A stretch of 64,000 nt of DNA from Prorocentrum cordatum (lineage: Eukaryota; Sar; Dinophyceae; Prorocentrales; Prorocentraceae). The stretch spans positions 251,332-315,331 of the forward strand of contig CAUYUJ010015740.1 of the NCBI GenBank assembly GCA_963575745.1. Direction: 5' to 3'. Of this stretch, positions 10,573-20,189 are shown piece by piece (within the stretch, counting starts at the first letter, position 1; each line of letters begins with the position of its first letter). The notes beneath the pieces were generated by a model that worked only from the letters and a program-made list of their open reading frames with translations, had not been told where the DNA came from and ran no database searches. The translations under genes were made by a program, and so were the position numbers.

Positions 10573-11271
10573 ATGGAGCGATTCTTCCTTCCAGGAGCCA
10601 GGGTCCGGCCGAAGGGGCCCCCGCCGCGCGGACCTGGCAGGCCCCCCAAGGTCAGGGCAGAGCAGCCGTCAGAGCCGCAGCAGGACACCGCCCCAGCAGC
10701 ACCTGCGTCTTCAGCGGCTCCCGCGGCTTCAGCAGCAGGACAAGGAGCAGCCCAGGTTGCGGTGCAGGAGCAGCCGAGGAGAGGCAGGAGAAGGAGCAGG
10801 GCGCCCGCGCCTCCTGCAGACCCCGCGGCCTTGGAGGCGGCAGGGGAGGCTCTCAGGCCGACGAGGGTCAGGAGGACAGACAGCATCCAGAAGCGGGTCA
10901 TGGAAGCGCAAATCAGCGCTATGTCCCGTCAGTTGGCCCGCGTCACGTCTCAGGTCGCGCTGCTCCAGGGGGCGGGGACTGAGGCCGAGGCAGCTCAGCA
11001 GCGAGAGGCTGCTGAGCAAGAGCGGGAGCAGGACCTGCAGAGGCTCCGCGACCTACTCGGGCGCCCTCAGGCTCAGGCCGCGCGCGTCTGGGGGGACTTC
11101 GGGCACCTCGGAGGCGCTTCGGGCGCTCAGGGGGCGCAGTTCGGAGAGCTTGGCAGGGCGGGGGGCTTGCAGAACTCAGGAGGGTTCGGCCACAGTGGGT
11201 CAGCCGCGGGGCGGCTGCAGGGCGAGGGCTCTCAGCGAGAGCAGGCTCGCAGGAACGGCCTCCTGGGCAAG
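10573..11271 (+). CDS. Exon 1: AT-hook-like and coiled-coil N-terminus
   Basis: 233 codons from ATG 10573. Residues 8-28 are basic and proline-rich with an AT-hook-like core (RGPGRPPK), suggesting minor-groove DNA binding. Next come an Ala/Pro/Gln-rich linker and a second basic patch (RRGRRRSRAP), followed by a helical Gln/Glu-rich segment (about residues 105-165) with coiled-coil character. The last part is Gly-rich. The frame would otherwise run into an inverted-repeat element. A GC donor (AAG|GCGGGG) at 11272 ends the exon in phase 0. An upstream GTG at 10552 is in frame but not a credible start. Confidence 0.5.
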
Positions 11272-11459
11272 GCGGGGGGCCTACAAATAGACACCCACAC
11301 CCAGATCGGAGGTCATCTCCATGGAGGGATGTTCACCCACACCTTCGGTGTTGGTGGTAATACTTACGCCTCACGTGGCTTGAATATTACCACCATCACC
11401 GAAATCGTGGGCCAACCTCCGATCTTGGTGTTGGTGTCTCCTTGTAGGCCTTCCATAAG
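11272..11459 (+). mobile_element. Intron 1: fold-back (introner-like) element
   Basis: The left end (from 11278, GGCCTACAA, then AGACACC and AGATCGGAGGT) is the imperfect reverse complement of the right end at 11413-11450. A second nested pair (GGTGGTAATA / TATTACCACC) lies inside. AAGGC is present on both sides (11269-11273 and 11457-11461), and splicing between those copies (AAG|GC...AAG|GC) restores an uninterrupted frame. An alternative acceptor at 11447 (TTGTAG) also keeps phase 0 and adds four codons. Short inverted-repeat introns of this kind are known as introner elements. Confidence 0.55.
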
Positions 11460-12848
11460 GCCGCGGGTCAGGAGGGCGCCATGTACGGCAGGTGCGGTGG
11501 CAGGCCTCCGAAGGAGAAGGACGAGGAGGCCCTTGAGCTGCCCGACGCGGTCCGCAGGGTGCTCAGCCCAGAGGAGTTTCAGAAGGCCCCCATGCTCGGA
11601 CACAAAAAAAAAGCCGCTGAGTACATTGAGGGACAGCTGCTCAAGGCAGGGTTCGTCAAGGGGCCAGACAATAAGCCGACCGAGGAGCAGTGGGCGACGA
11701 TCAGGCCCCTTTTCGGCAAAGGCGTCAAGACCAGGCAGCTCGTCAGGATATACGAGCGCAAAGACAAGGTTGAGAAAGGGATTCAGAAAATGCGCCTGGG
11801 CAGGACAGGGGGCATCTACTGCCGCCGCAGGAAGAAGCAAGGCCTCGGAGGGCAGCTGGGCAAAGGGGTCCGGCTGATTGAGCGGCACGTCCACCAGTCA
11901 GCTGAGGCGAAAGGGCCCGGGAAGCGCAGCCTCCTCATGCCTGTGTTTGAGGAGGTGCACAAGACCTTCCTGAGGTGGAGAAAGGGAGGCCAATACGTGG
12001 ATTCAGGAGACTTGCACGTAGAGTACTGCCATCAGGCCGCCGCCACGAAGCAGCGACTTCAGCTGGAGATGTCCCCCGACGGTTGGCTGCCGAGTAGGCA
12101 GAGGGCCCTCTATGAGGAGATTCAGAAGCGCGAGGCTGCTCACGAGAAGAGTGACAAGAACATAGAGTACACAGTGGATTTCATCAGGGAAACATATGGT
12201 ATCAGGTTGTACAAACCTCAGCGCCTGCTGAGTATCCCTATGGAGGAGGAGGAGAGGAGAGCCCTTGCGGGTTGGCACAGCTTCGATCAGGCTCTCAGGC
12301 TGGCCTGCTTCGACCCCCTCGAGAACCTGTCAGACCTGGTGGCACACCCCCAGGCATTCCGAGACCACGTTGGGGACTTGGTGATCTTCATGTCGGATCA
12401 GGTGCCTATGTGGCTGAAGATCAGCCCAGGGAAGCAGCTGTACGCTGCCGCAGAGGTCCCCGACATCATTCGCAGAGGGGCTCAGGAGAGCTCCGTGCAG
12501 GCACGGCAAGACCAGCTTCTCAACGACGAGGACGAGGACGATCCCGAGGGCCTCACTCAGCTCAGGGGGGAGAACTCAGCAGATCAGGACAAGTACCGCA
12601 TTACTGTTGATCTGGAGCAGAGGGTCTATGGGTGGTGTTCAGAGACGTCAGATCCGAGTTTCCAGTGGGGTACAACCTCAGTCGTCTTCACAGGCGCCCA
12701 CTGCAGGCTCTCGAACATCTCAGAAGACGGGAGGTGGATTCAGACAGAGCGCTTCCACGTGGACGGTAAGGAGGTCGTCAGGCTGGCGGGCAACATGGTG
12801 CCGGACTCTTTTGCTAAGTCTCTCAGATCGTTGAGGCAACGGGAGCGT
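11460..12848 (+). CDS. Exon 2: transposase-like core, part 1
   Basis: 463 codons. It begins with a second AT-hook-like basic motif (GRCGGRPPKEKD). A charged helical region follows (about residues 25-110) that could be a helix-turn-helix DNA-binding domain (KTRQLVRIYERKDKVEKGI). The segment VIFMSDQVPMWLKI places an Asp (codon 12396-12398) in the strand-then-Asp setting expected of the first catalytic residue of a DDE/RNase-H-like transposase, and HCRLSNISEDGRWI follows. The assignment rests on my recollection of similar predicted dinoflagellate proteins and on motif shape, not on a search. A GTGAAC donor at 12849 gives a phase-0 end; the frame otherwise continues only to 12962, just into (TATTAC)n. 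Confidence 0.5.
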
Positions 12849-14727
12849 GTGAACCTGCAGTCGCTGGGTACGAGCGGGAGCAGCGCGCATCCTCGGCTTT
12901 TCTGTTCTGTCCTGGAGCTTTTCCTACTTCGTGGTGTCCTTACGTTTTTTGACTTACTATGACTATTACTATTACTAGTACTATTACTATTACTATTACT
13001 ATTATTATTACTATTACTAGTAGTACTACTAGTACTATTACTATTACTATTACTATTACTATTACTATTACTATTACTATTACTATTACTATTACTATTA
13101 CTATTACTATTACTATTACTATTACTATTACTATTACTATTACTATTACTATTACTATTACTATTACTATTACTATTACTATTTATTACTATTACTATTA
13201 CTATTACTATTACTATTACTATTACTATTACTATTATTATTACTATTACTATTACTATTACTAGTACTATTACTATTACTATTACTATTACTATTACTAT
13301 TACTATTACTATTACTATTACTATTACTATTACTATTACTATTACTGTTACTATTACGATTACGATTACTATTACTTTTACTATTACTATTACTCTTACT
13401 CTTACTATTACTATTACTATTACTATTACTATTACTATTACTATTACTATCACTATATATATGACTATTACTATGACTAATACTATTACTATTACTATTA
13501 CTATTACTATTACTATGACCATTACTAGTACTATTACTATTACTATTACGACTACTACTAGTACTAGTACTAGTACTATTACTATTACGATTACTAGTAT
13601 TATTACTATTACTATTGCTATTTGTATTACTATCACTATTACTATTACTATTACCATATCTATTACTATTACTATTACTATTACTATTACTATTACTATG
13701 ACTATTACTATTACTATTACTATTACTATTACTATTACGATTACGATTACTATTACTATTACTATTACTATTACTATTACTGTTACTATTACTATTACTA
13801 TTAGTATTACTATTACTATTACAAGTGCTATTACTGTTACTATTACTTTTGCTTTTACTATATATATTACTATTACAATTACTAAAACTATTAAAATTAC
13901 TATTACTATTACGATTACTGTTACTATTACTATTACTATTAGTATATATGTTACTATTACTATTACTATTACTATTACTATTACTACTACTATTACTATT
14001 ACTATTACTATTACTACTACTATTACTATAACTAGTACTATTACTATTACTAGTACTATTACTATTACTATTACTACTACTACTATTACTATTACTATTA
14101 CTATTACTTTTAGTATTACTATTACTATTACCATTGCTATTACAATTACTATTACTATTACTAGTACTATTACTATTACTATTACGACTATTACTACTAT
14201 TACTATTACTAATACTATTAAAATTACTGTTACTATTACGATTACTGTTACTATTACTATTACTATTACTATTAGTATATATATATATATTACTATTACT
14301 ATTACTATTACTATTACTAGTACTATTACTATTACTATTACTACTACTATTACTATTACTATTATTATTACTATTACTATTACTATATCTATTACTATTA
14401 CGATTACTATTACTAGTACTATTACTATATTACTATTACTATTACTATTACTATTACTATTACTATTACTATTACTATTACTATGACTATTACTATTACT
14501 ATTACTATTATTGTTACTATTACTATTACTATTAGTATTACTATTACTATTACTAGTGCTATTACTGTTACTATTACTATTGCTATTACTATCACTATTA
14601 CTATTATTATTACTATTACTATTACTAAAACTATTAAAAGTACTATTACTATTACGATTACTGTTGCTATTACTATTACTACTAGGAAGGCCCAGCGCGC
14701 TACTCCCGCTCGGCTCTGCCCTTGCAG
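12849..14727 (+). repeat. Intron 2, mostly (TATTAC)n
   Basis: GTGAAC at the 5' end and CTTGCAG at the 3' end. The interior (about 12951-14687) is 1.7 kb of TATTAC hexamers with variants such as TACTAG, TACGAT and TATATA, open in several frames and non-coding. The first 25 bases (GTGAACCTGCAG, then GTACGAG) recur at 9.8 and 16.65 kb, again directly ahead of (TATTAC)n. Confidence 0.6.
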
Positions 14728-15579
14728 TGGCGCACGATGTCCGTCAGGTCGGAGAACAAGGAGCTCTTTCAGCGCCTCGCAGACTTGGACGTAGAGATCT
14801 ATCAGCAGCCCGCAGGGTTCGAGGACTCAGTGATAACGTGCTGGAAACTTGAGAAACAGTCTCAGGCCGCCAGCTGCAGCATCGGCCTCAGAGACATGTT
14901 CGCAGGCGCACTCTCTGATTCAGCCCTCAACTGCGCGGCAGCCTTGGGTCAGCTGCCTGTGTTCATCAGAGGAAAGATGACCGCGGCGGTGCAGGTGACG
15001 GACACGGACGTCGCCTTCAGGCTGAAGGCGAAGGTGAGGCAACGGCAGAAGGAGTTGAGGAAGGAACTACAGAGGCTTGCTGAGTCGGAGGGGACCAGAG
15101 CCACCTTCAAGTGCGGCACGTATGAGGTCCTCAGGACCCTAGCGTTTGCCCTGGAGGATCTCATGTCAGACTTTAAGAGGGACGAAACGCTGAAGAAGGC
15201 CTGCGTCAGAAATGCGTGGACGGTGCTCAGGCCGAAGCTCAGCCAGGGCGCTTTCGTGAAGGCCAGCGAGGAGAAATGGTTTCAGGACGGCCAGCTGAAG
15301 ATCGGCCAGCACCGCCTGCGCAGCAGCTGGGTTGAGAAGCGGTTCAACAACCTCGATGATGAGGGGATGCCTCAGGACGTGCCTGTCTTGACAGAGAAGG
15401 ACAAGGCGCAGGAGGGCGAGGCCGGTGTCCACGGGGAGCCAGGAGACCTCAGCGTGCTTGCGACGTGGCAGGATATGATCGCATCAGGAGAACTCACGGA
15501 GGCTGCGGTGCAGGACCTCAGCCGGCAGGCCTGGTTAGCCATGGAGATCAACGACATCGAGGGCATGGAGGGCTTAGAG
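14728..15579 (+). CDS. Exon 3: transposase-like core, part 2
   Basis: 284 codons after the TTGCAG acceptor. The strand AAVQVTDTDVAFRLKAK holds two Asp residues (codons 15001 and 15007), a good candidate for a second catalytic position. Then come a Lys/Arg/Glu-rich helix, a segment with a conserved-looking Cys (TFKCGTYEVLRTLAFALEDL), and a basic WTVLRP motif. Near the end the protein becomes acidic (EKDKAQEGEAGVHGEPGDL). The frame could read on to a stop at 15613-15615, but those last codons (FGCNSWEVKF) are the end of a mobile element also found at 53.9 and 59.2 kb. I therefore end the exon at 15579. Confidence 0.5.
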
Positions 15580-15582
15580 GAG

Positions 15583-15810
15583 TTCGGATGCAACTCCTGG
15601 GAGGTCAAATTTTGATTTTGCCCTGGTCCGAAGTCCGACTTAATCTTGCTTAATCCGGCCTAATACCGCTTAATCCGGTTTAATCCCGCTTAATTCCGCT
15701 TAATCCGGCTTAATCTTGCTTAGTCCGAGGCCCACTCTGGCGTAACAGCTCCCAAACAGGGATTAATCCTCTTAATCTTTCCGACGAAAACCTCCCAGTA
15801 GTTGCCTCCT
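15583..15810 (+). mobile_element. MITE family B copy 1, acting as intron 3
   Basis: 228 bp between near-identical 8-bp flanks (TAGAGGAG 15575-15582, AAGAGGAG 15811-15818). Ends are inverted repeats: GCAACTCCTGGGAGGTC at 15590-15606 against ACCTCCCAGTAGTTGC at 15790-15805. The interior repeats a 10-bp CTTAATCCGG word. Splicing within the duplicated AGAGGAG (GAG|GAGTTCGG ... AAGAG|GAGGCA, intron 15580-15815, GA-AG) removes the element plus one target copy and restores the frame exactly. Two further copies lie at 53887-54085 and 59242-59436. Confidence 0.75.
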
Positions 15811-15815
15811 AAGAG

Positions 15816-16289
15816 GAGGCAAAGGAGCTGCTCAGGACCCCTGCGCAGAGAAGGCAGCTGTTAGGGCTCGATAAGTACCTCACCAGTCAGAAGCCCGACG
15901 CGGCCAGGCAGAAGAAGAGGCAGCAGGGGCGGAAGGACAGAGCAGAGGCCAGAGCGGAATCGAGGAAAGGTGCCCTCGCGGCAGTGAGGGCGCTGAGGTC
16001 AGAGGGCTACTCCGCGGCGCAGGCGTGCACTCAGACCGTGGTTCCTAAGGTCGGCAGCAAAAAGGTCAAGAAGACCAAGGTCTTGAAGTCAGAGATCAAG
16101 AAGCAGAGAGTGATGCAGGGCCTGGCGAAAAAGAGGGAGAAGGAAAGGGCCAAGGCGGACGCTCAGGCGAAGGCCGCTGAGGACGCCGAGGCGCAGAAGC
16201 AGCAGAGCGAGGAGAAGGCCTGGCAGGACTCGAGGTTCCCGAAAGGCAGCAGTGGGGCCCCTGAGCTTCTCGATTCCTTGGGCGGTCGT
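15816..16289 (+). CDS. Exon 4: Lys-rich charged helical segment
   Basis: 158 codons that continue exon 3 in frame once the MITE is removed. They are very rich in Lys, Arg, Gln, Glu and Ala (QKKRQQGRKDRAEARAESRK; KKREKERAKADAQAKAAED), so probably a long charged helix or nuclear-localisation region rather than a folded domain. No Met start is needed if it is an internal exon. The end is a GTGAGA donor at 16290. Reading on to the stop at 16397 would add a hydrophobic, non-conserved-looking tail. Confidence 0.45.
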
Positions 16290-17637
16290 GTGAGATCAGT
16301 TATTGAATTGCTCTGTAGATTCGTATTCATATTGACGCGTGTTCAGTCGTACTTCTGTCTTGCCTGTTCCTCCCGCTTGGTTATAATTTGTATATGATTA
16401 TTCTCCCCCCTAGTACTCTTGCCCTCACTCTTGACAGGGGGTCGGGGGGCGGGGAATTATTTTCCGTGCGTGACCGGTGCTAAGATAACGCCGCGGTGCG
16501 GGGTGGCGCGTTATCCTGGGATGGACCACCCCACAGGATGGCCGAAAATAATTAATGTTTCAATACGGATATCAATAAGAATTTGTTAGGAGAGGGACGA
16601 TGAGGAGAATCAGAAAAAGGAGACTTGTAGTGGACGGTAAGGAGAGCGTGTGAACCTGCAGTCGCTGGGTACGAGCTATTACTATTAATATATCTATTAC
16701 TATTACTATTACCATTTCTATTACTACTACTATTACTATTACTATTACTATATCTGTATATATATTACTATTACTATTACTAATACTATTACTATTACTA
16801 TTACCATTCTTACTACTATTACTATTACTATTACTGTTACTATTATTATTACTATTACTATTACTATTACTATTACTGCTACTATAACTATTACTATTAC
16901 TATTACTATCTCTATTACTATTACTATCACTATTACTATTACTATTACTATTACTAATACTAATACTATTACTATTACTAATACTATTACTATTACTATT
17001 TCTATTTCTATTTCTAGTACTATTACTAGTTCTAGTTCTATTACTATTACTATTACTATTACTATTACTATCAGTATACTACTACTTTTACTATTACTAT
17101 TACTATTACTATTACTATTACTATTACTATTACTATTACTATTAATATTTCTATTACTATTACTACTGCTATTACTATATCCATTACTATTACTATATCT
17201 ATTACTATTACTATTACTATTACTCTTACAATTACTATTACTAGTACTAGTACTATTACTATTACTATTACTATTACTATTACTATTACTATTACTATTA
17301 CTATCAGTATTAGTATTGCTATTATATTACTATTACTATTACTAGTACTATTACTAGTACTATTACCACTATACTATTACTATTACTATTACTATTACTA
17401 TTACTATTACTATTATTAGCATTGTTACTATTATTATTACTATTACTATTACTATTACTATTACTACTACTAGAGCCCAGGGGGGACCAGGACTCCGTGG
17501 AAGTGTTTAGCATCAGTGACTCCATGGAATGGCCTTGGGCTCCTCAGCATCTCCTTCAACCTTCTTTCCTTGGCATCCCAGGAAATCCTTGCCCCCCTCC
17601 CTGGGCTCCTTCAGAGGTCCCCCCTGGGCTCTTCCAG
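16290..17637 (+). repeat. Intron 4 with 200-bp repeat copy 2 and (TATTAC)n
   Basis: GTGAGA to CTCTTCCAG. Positions 16472-16674 duplicate 9627-9828 almost exactly, including the fused fragments of exon 2. They are followed at 16676-17472 by (TATTAC)n and then a pyrimidine-rich stretch up to the acceptor. Confidence 0.6.
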
Positions 17638-19452
17638 GATTGTCTGAGAGGGGTGCTGCTGCTTTTCGGTGTACACCGATTCCATGAGGATGCGTACCTT
17701 AAGAAGGTGTTCAGGGTTGATCGCGAGTTCGCTGGCGGCGAGGCACACTTCGGCAAAGTGGGCCACTGCGTCTTCGCACACAAGGAGGATGAGGAGATCA
17801 GCATCATGGACGATCAGATGACCTTGAGGAGAGTCCCACTGAGCGCTGTCATTGAGGTGACTGTGGCCTTGCCTAAGCCGAAAGGCGTCATGACTTTTGA
17901 GCACGTCAGCAAAAAGTCGAGGTATCAGATGCTCGGACGACTCGGAATGGTCAGCGTGGACTCAGCACCTCCAGTGGAAATCAAGAAGGATGCCGCGCTC
18001 GTTGAGGGATCGACCATTCAGTTGTGGAATGTTCTCTTGGAACACACCTTCCCTCAGGTCAATTTCAGCGCTTGGTCTCCTGATAGCCTGCACGTGTATT
18101 TCTCAGCGATTGAGAATGAGCAGGAGGAGCGTCAGACAGCCTTTGAAGACGCAATGAAGAAATCGCTGAGTCGATACGATAAGGTTTTGTTCCCGATTCA
18201 GTGTCCTGAGGGCGCTGGGACGCACGGCTCAGGACACTGGACTCTCCTTGTCGTCGAGACGAGGGCGGAGGGAGTCAGTCTGGCAGAGCCTCGCATCAGG
18301 TACTACGACACACTGAACGAAGCGAATGAGGTGTGTCTTGAGAGAGCCCATCAGATCCTCACGTCGTCCCTGCCGTTTCTCAGCCAGCAGGCGCTAGTGA
18401 GTGCGCTCACCAGGCACCATGTCTTCAGGCAATCAGGTACCGACTGCGGCTTCTGGGTCATGCATTACATGGAGCTGGAGGTCAGGCGGCTGGCCGGTGA
18501 GGGCGGCGGTCCAGTCACGACGCCTAAGGACAGGAAGAGGGCCCTCATCACGAAGCGCGTCAGCGCCGCGAAGCAGCTAGAGAAGGCGCGAGCAGACTGG
18601 CTTCAGGAAGCAGCTTTTGAGGAGGCCAAGGTCCAGGCTGCGCAGGCGCTCCTTCAGGCCAAAACAGATCGGAAGCAAGCCGAGCAGAGGGAGGCCGAGG
18701 AGCTCCGGAGGAGGGCTGAGGAGGCAGCGCTGGTCAGCACGTGGTGCAGGACGCTTCCAGATGCCATTCCTGACGACCCGAAGGAAATCAGAAGGAGGTT
18801 GAAACAGGAGGAGTCTCAGGAGTTGAAGGAGCAGGTGAAGGCCACCGTTCAGAAAATCCTGGAGACAGAGCTTGAGGCGGCGAGTCAGCAGAAACCTTCA
18901 AAGGCTGAGTGCCCCGCCGAGGAGGGGCCTCAGAAGCAGGCGCCGGAAAAGGCTGCAGCGGAGGCAGGCCCAGGCGAGGAGGCAGGCCCCGCGAAGGGCG
19001 CAGAGGCAGGCCCCGCCGAGGAGGAGCCTCAGAAGCAGGGGCCGGCAAAGGCTGCAGCGCCCGAGGAGGGCGCAGAGGCAGGCGCAGGAGGAGGAGGAGG
19101 CGCAGGAGGAGGAGGAGGGAGCGCCGAAGGAGGAGGAGGAGGAGGAGGAGGAGGAGGGGCTGCACGAGGAGGCGGAGGAGGAGAGGGCGCGGGCCCTCAG
19201 AAGGAGGCGCAGAAGGAGGAGGAGGCGAAGAAACACGCGCAGGAGGAGCTCGCAGCGCTTGGTCAGAAGCATAAGGGCGAGAAAGGCTTTGAGACGTGGT
19301 TGAGGAGCCTCTCCGAGCCAGTCCTTCGCGTGGCATTCTCACAGGCTCAGTTTACGAATGTAAATGGTGAGGAGTGTCAGGCGTACGTCGACTACATGAA
19401 GAGCATTCAGTCCGTGCAGGTGTGCGCTAAGTGCGAGTGGGCCACAGGCTGA
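17638..19452 (+). CDS. Exon 5: Ulp1/C48-like cysteine protease domain
   Basis: 604 codons to the TGA at 19450-19452. The catalytic set of Ulp1-type (SUMO-protease fold, family C48) cysteine peptidases is visible in the right order: His in SGHWTLLVVE (codon 18235), Asp in RYYDTLNE (18307), Gln in FRQSGTDCG (18430) and the nucleophile Cys in TDCGFWVMHY (18445). Upstream about 190 residues are less conserved. Downstream is a long charged coiled coil, then an Ala/Glu/Gly/Pro low-complexity stretch that includes (GGA)n, and a short C-terminal domain (FETWLRSLSEPVLRVAFSQA to VCAKCEWATG). Members cleave ubiquitin-like modifiers in cells; Ulp domains in transposons have unknown substrates. The frame is open upstream into (TATTAC)n, so the exon start rests on the acceptor at 17636-17637. 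Confidence 0.7.
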   Translation, partial: DCLRGVLLLFGVHRFHEDAYLKKVFRVDREFAGGEAHFGKVGHCVFAHKEDEEISIMDDQMTLRRVPLSAVIEVTVALPKPKGVMTFEHVSKKSRYQMLGRLGMVSVDSAPPVEIKKDAALVEGSTIQLWNVLLEHTFPQVNFSAWSPDSLHVYFSAIENEQEERQTAFEDAMKKSLSRYDKVLFPIQCPEGAGTHGSGHWTLLVVETRAEGVSLAEPRIRYYDTLNEANEVCLERAHQILTSSLPFLSQQALVSALTRHHVFRQSGTDCGFWVMHYMELEVRRLAGEGGGPVTTPKDRKRALITKRVSAAKQLEKARADWLQEAAFEEAKVQAAQALLQAKTDRKQAEQREAEELRRRAEEAALVSTWCRTLPDAIPDDPKEIRRRLKQEESQELKEQVKATVQKILETELEAASQQKPSKAECPAEEGPQKQAPEKAAAEAGPGEEAGPAKGAEAGPAEEEPQKQGPAKAAAPEEGAEAGAGGGGGAGGGGGSAEGGGGGGGGGGAARGGGGGEGAGPQKEAQKEEEAKKHAQEELAALGQKHKGEKGFETWLRSLSEPVLRVAFSQAQFTNVNGEECQAYVDYMKSIQSVQVCAKCEWATG

Positions 19453-19489
19453 TTGCGTCCTCCTCCTCCTGCTCATCCTTGTCCTCCTC

Positions 19490-19660
19490 CGTCTCCTCCT
19501 TGTCCTGCTCCTCCTTGCCCTCCTCCTTGTCCTCCTCCGTCTCCTCAGGCTGCGTGGCGCGCAGCTACCCCCACGCCCTGAGGTACTGCATCAGGCACGG
19601 GAGGCCGCCTACGTGGTGGAGAAAGAGCACGATGAGTGTGCTCAGGGGCATGTGCAGGTG
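19490..19660 (+). other. Possible further exon with GTGAGC donor
   Basis: A long pyrimidine tract ending in CTCCTCAG (about 19548) precedes a protein-like stretch (QAREAAYVVEKEHDECAQG) that finishes at a CAG|GTGAGC donor near 19657. A second frame is also open here. This could be an alternative 3' exon of the gene ending at 19452 or part of another gene. Confidence 0.3.
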
Positions 19661-19674
19661 AGCGTTACTACCAG

Positions 19675-20135
19675 TTAGTGAGGCGATCTCAGCTTGTCTG
19701 GAGCGCCTCAGCGCACTCTCGGCCGCAGTTCCAGTCGCGCAGGTTTAGCCGAGGACTCACTCAGCGTTTCAGATTGGAGTTCCAGTCGCCCGCGCAGGCC
19801 GTTTGCAGTCACCCTCGTAGCGAAGAGGCAAGCTGTGGCGAGGCGTCCTGGCTGGCCTGTAGGCCCACCACAGAATGTTCTAAGAACCTTTTGTGGTCTT
19901 AACGAAATGTTCTTAGAACAGTTCTGGCTGCGACTGTCGTGCTGTAACACATCGGACTTATGTTCTAAGAACATTGCTTTTACTAACTAGTGAGGCGATC
20001 TCAGCTTGTCTGGTGCGCCTCAGCGCACTCTCGGCCGCAGTTCCCGTCGCGCAGGTTTAGCCGAGGACTCACTCAGCGTTTCAGATTGGAGTTCCAGTCG
20101 CCCGCGCAGGCCGTTTGCAGTCACCCTCGTAGCCA
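19675..20135 (+). repeat. Two nearly identical 148-bp repeats, 310 bp apart
   Basis: 19678-19822 and 19990-20135 share almost every base (GAGGCGATCTCAGCTTGTCT start, CAGTCACCCTCGTAGC end). Both are preceded by an ACTA..TAGT context. A diverged third copy is at 7726-7880. Confidence 0.8.
19871..19976. repeat. Three TGTTCTAAGAAC palindromes
   Basis: TGTTCTAAGAAC (about 19876), TGTTCTTAGAACA (about 19909) and TGTTCTAAGAACA (about 19961) are dyad-symmetric motifs spaced 33 and 52 bp apart. The outer two are mutually inverted as well. Function unknown. Confidence 0.6.
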
Positions 20136-20189
20136 TCATCGTCATCAGCGTCACCGTCGCAGCGGCAGTAGCACGAGTCAGGAGCAGAA

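Larger units (their letters stand above)
10573..19452 (+). other. Gene model: transposase-like plus Ulp1-protease protein
   Basis: I join five open exons: 10573-11271, 11460-12848, 14728-15579, 15816-16289 and 17638-19452. Every junction is phase 0 and no stop interrupts, giving about 1,742 residues. Introns are GC-AG (11272-11459), GT-AG (12849-14727), GA-AG (15580-15815) and GT-AG (16290-17637). Keeping frame across four independent junctions supports one gene, but no transcript confirms it. The content (AT-hook-like N-terminus, a transposase-like core and a C-terminal Ulp1-type protease) resembles large eukaryotic DNA transposons that carry a Ulp protease, such as some MULE and CACTA elements. 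I find no terminal inverted repeats that would bound an 8.9-kb element, so it may be a domesticated or degenerating copy. Start ATG chosen for its good context (GGCCATGG). Confidence 0.5.

Noticed and set aside
15583-15615. C-terminal codons FGCNSWEVKF of exon 3 as a conserved protein end
   Set aside because: The same residues arise at 53.9 and 59.2 kb because they are the left end of MITE family B read in one frame.
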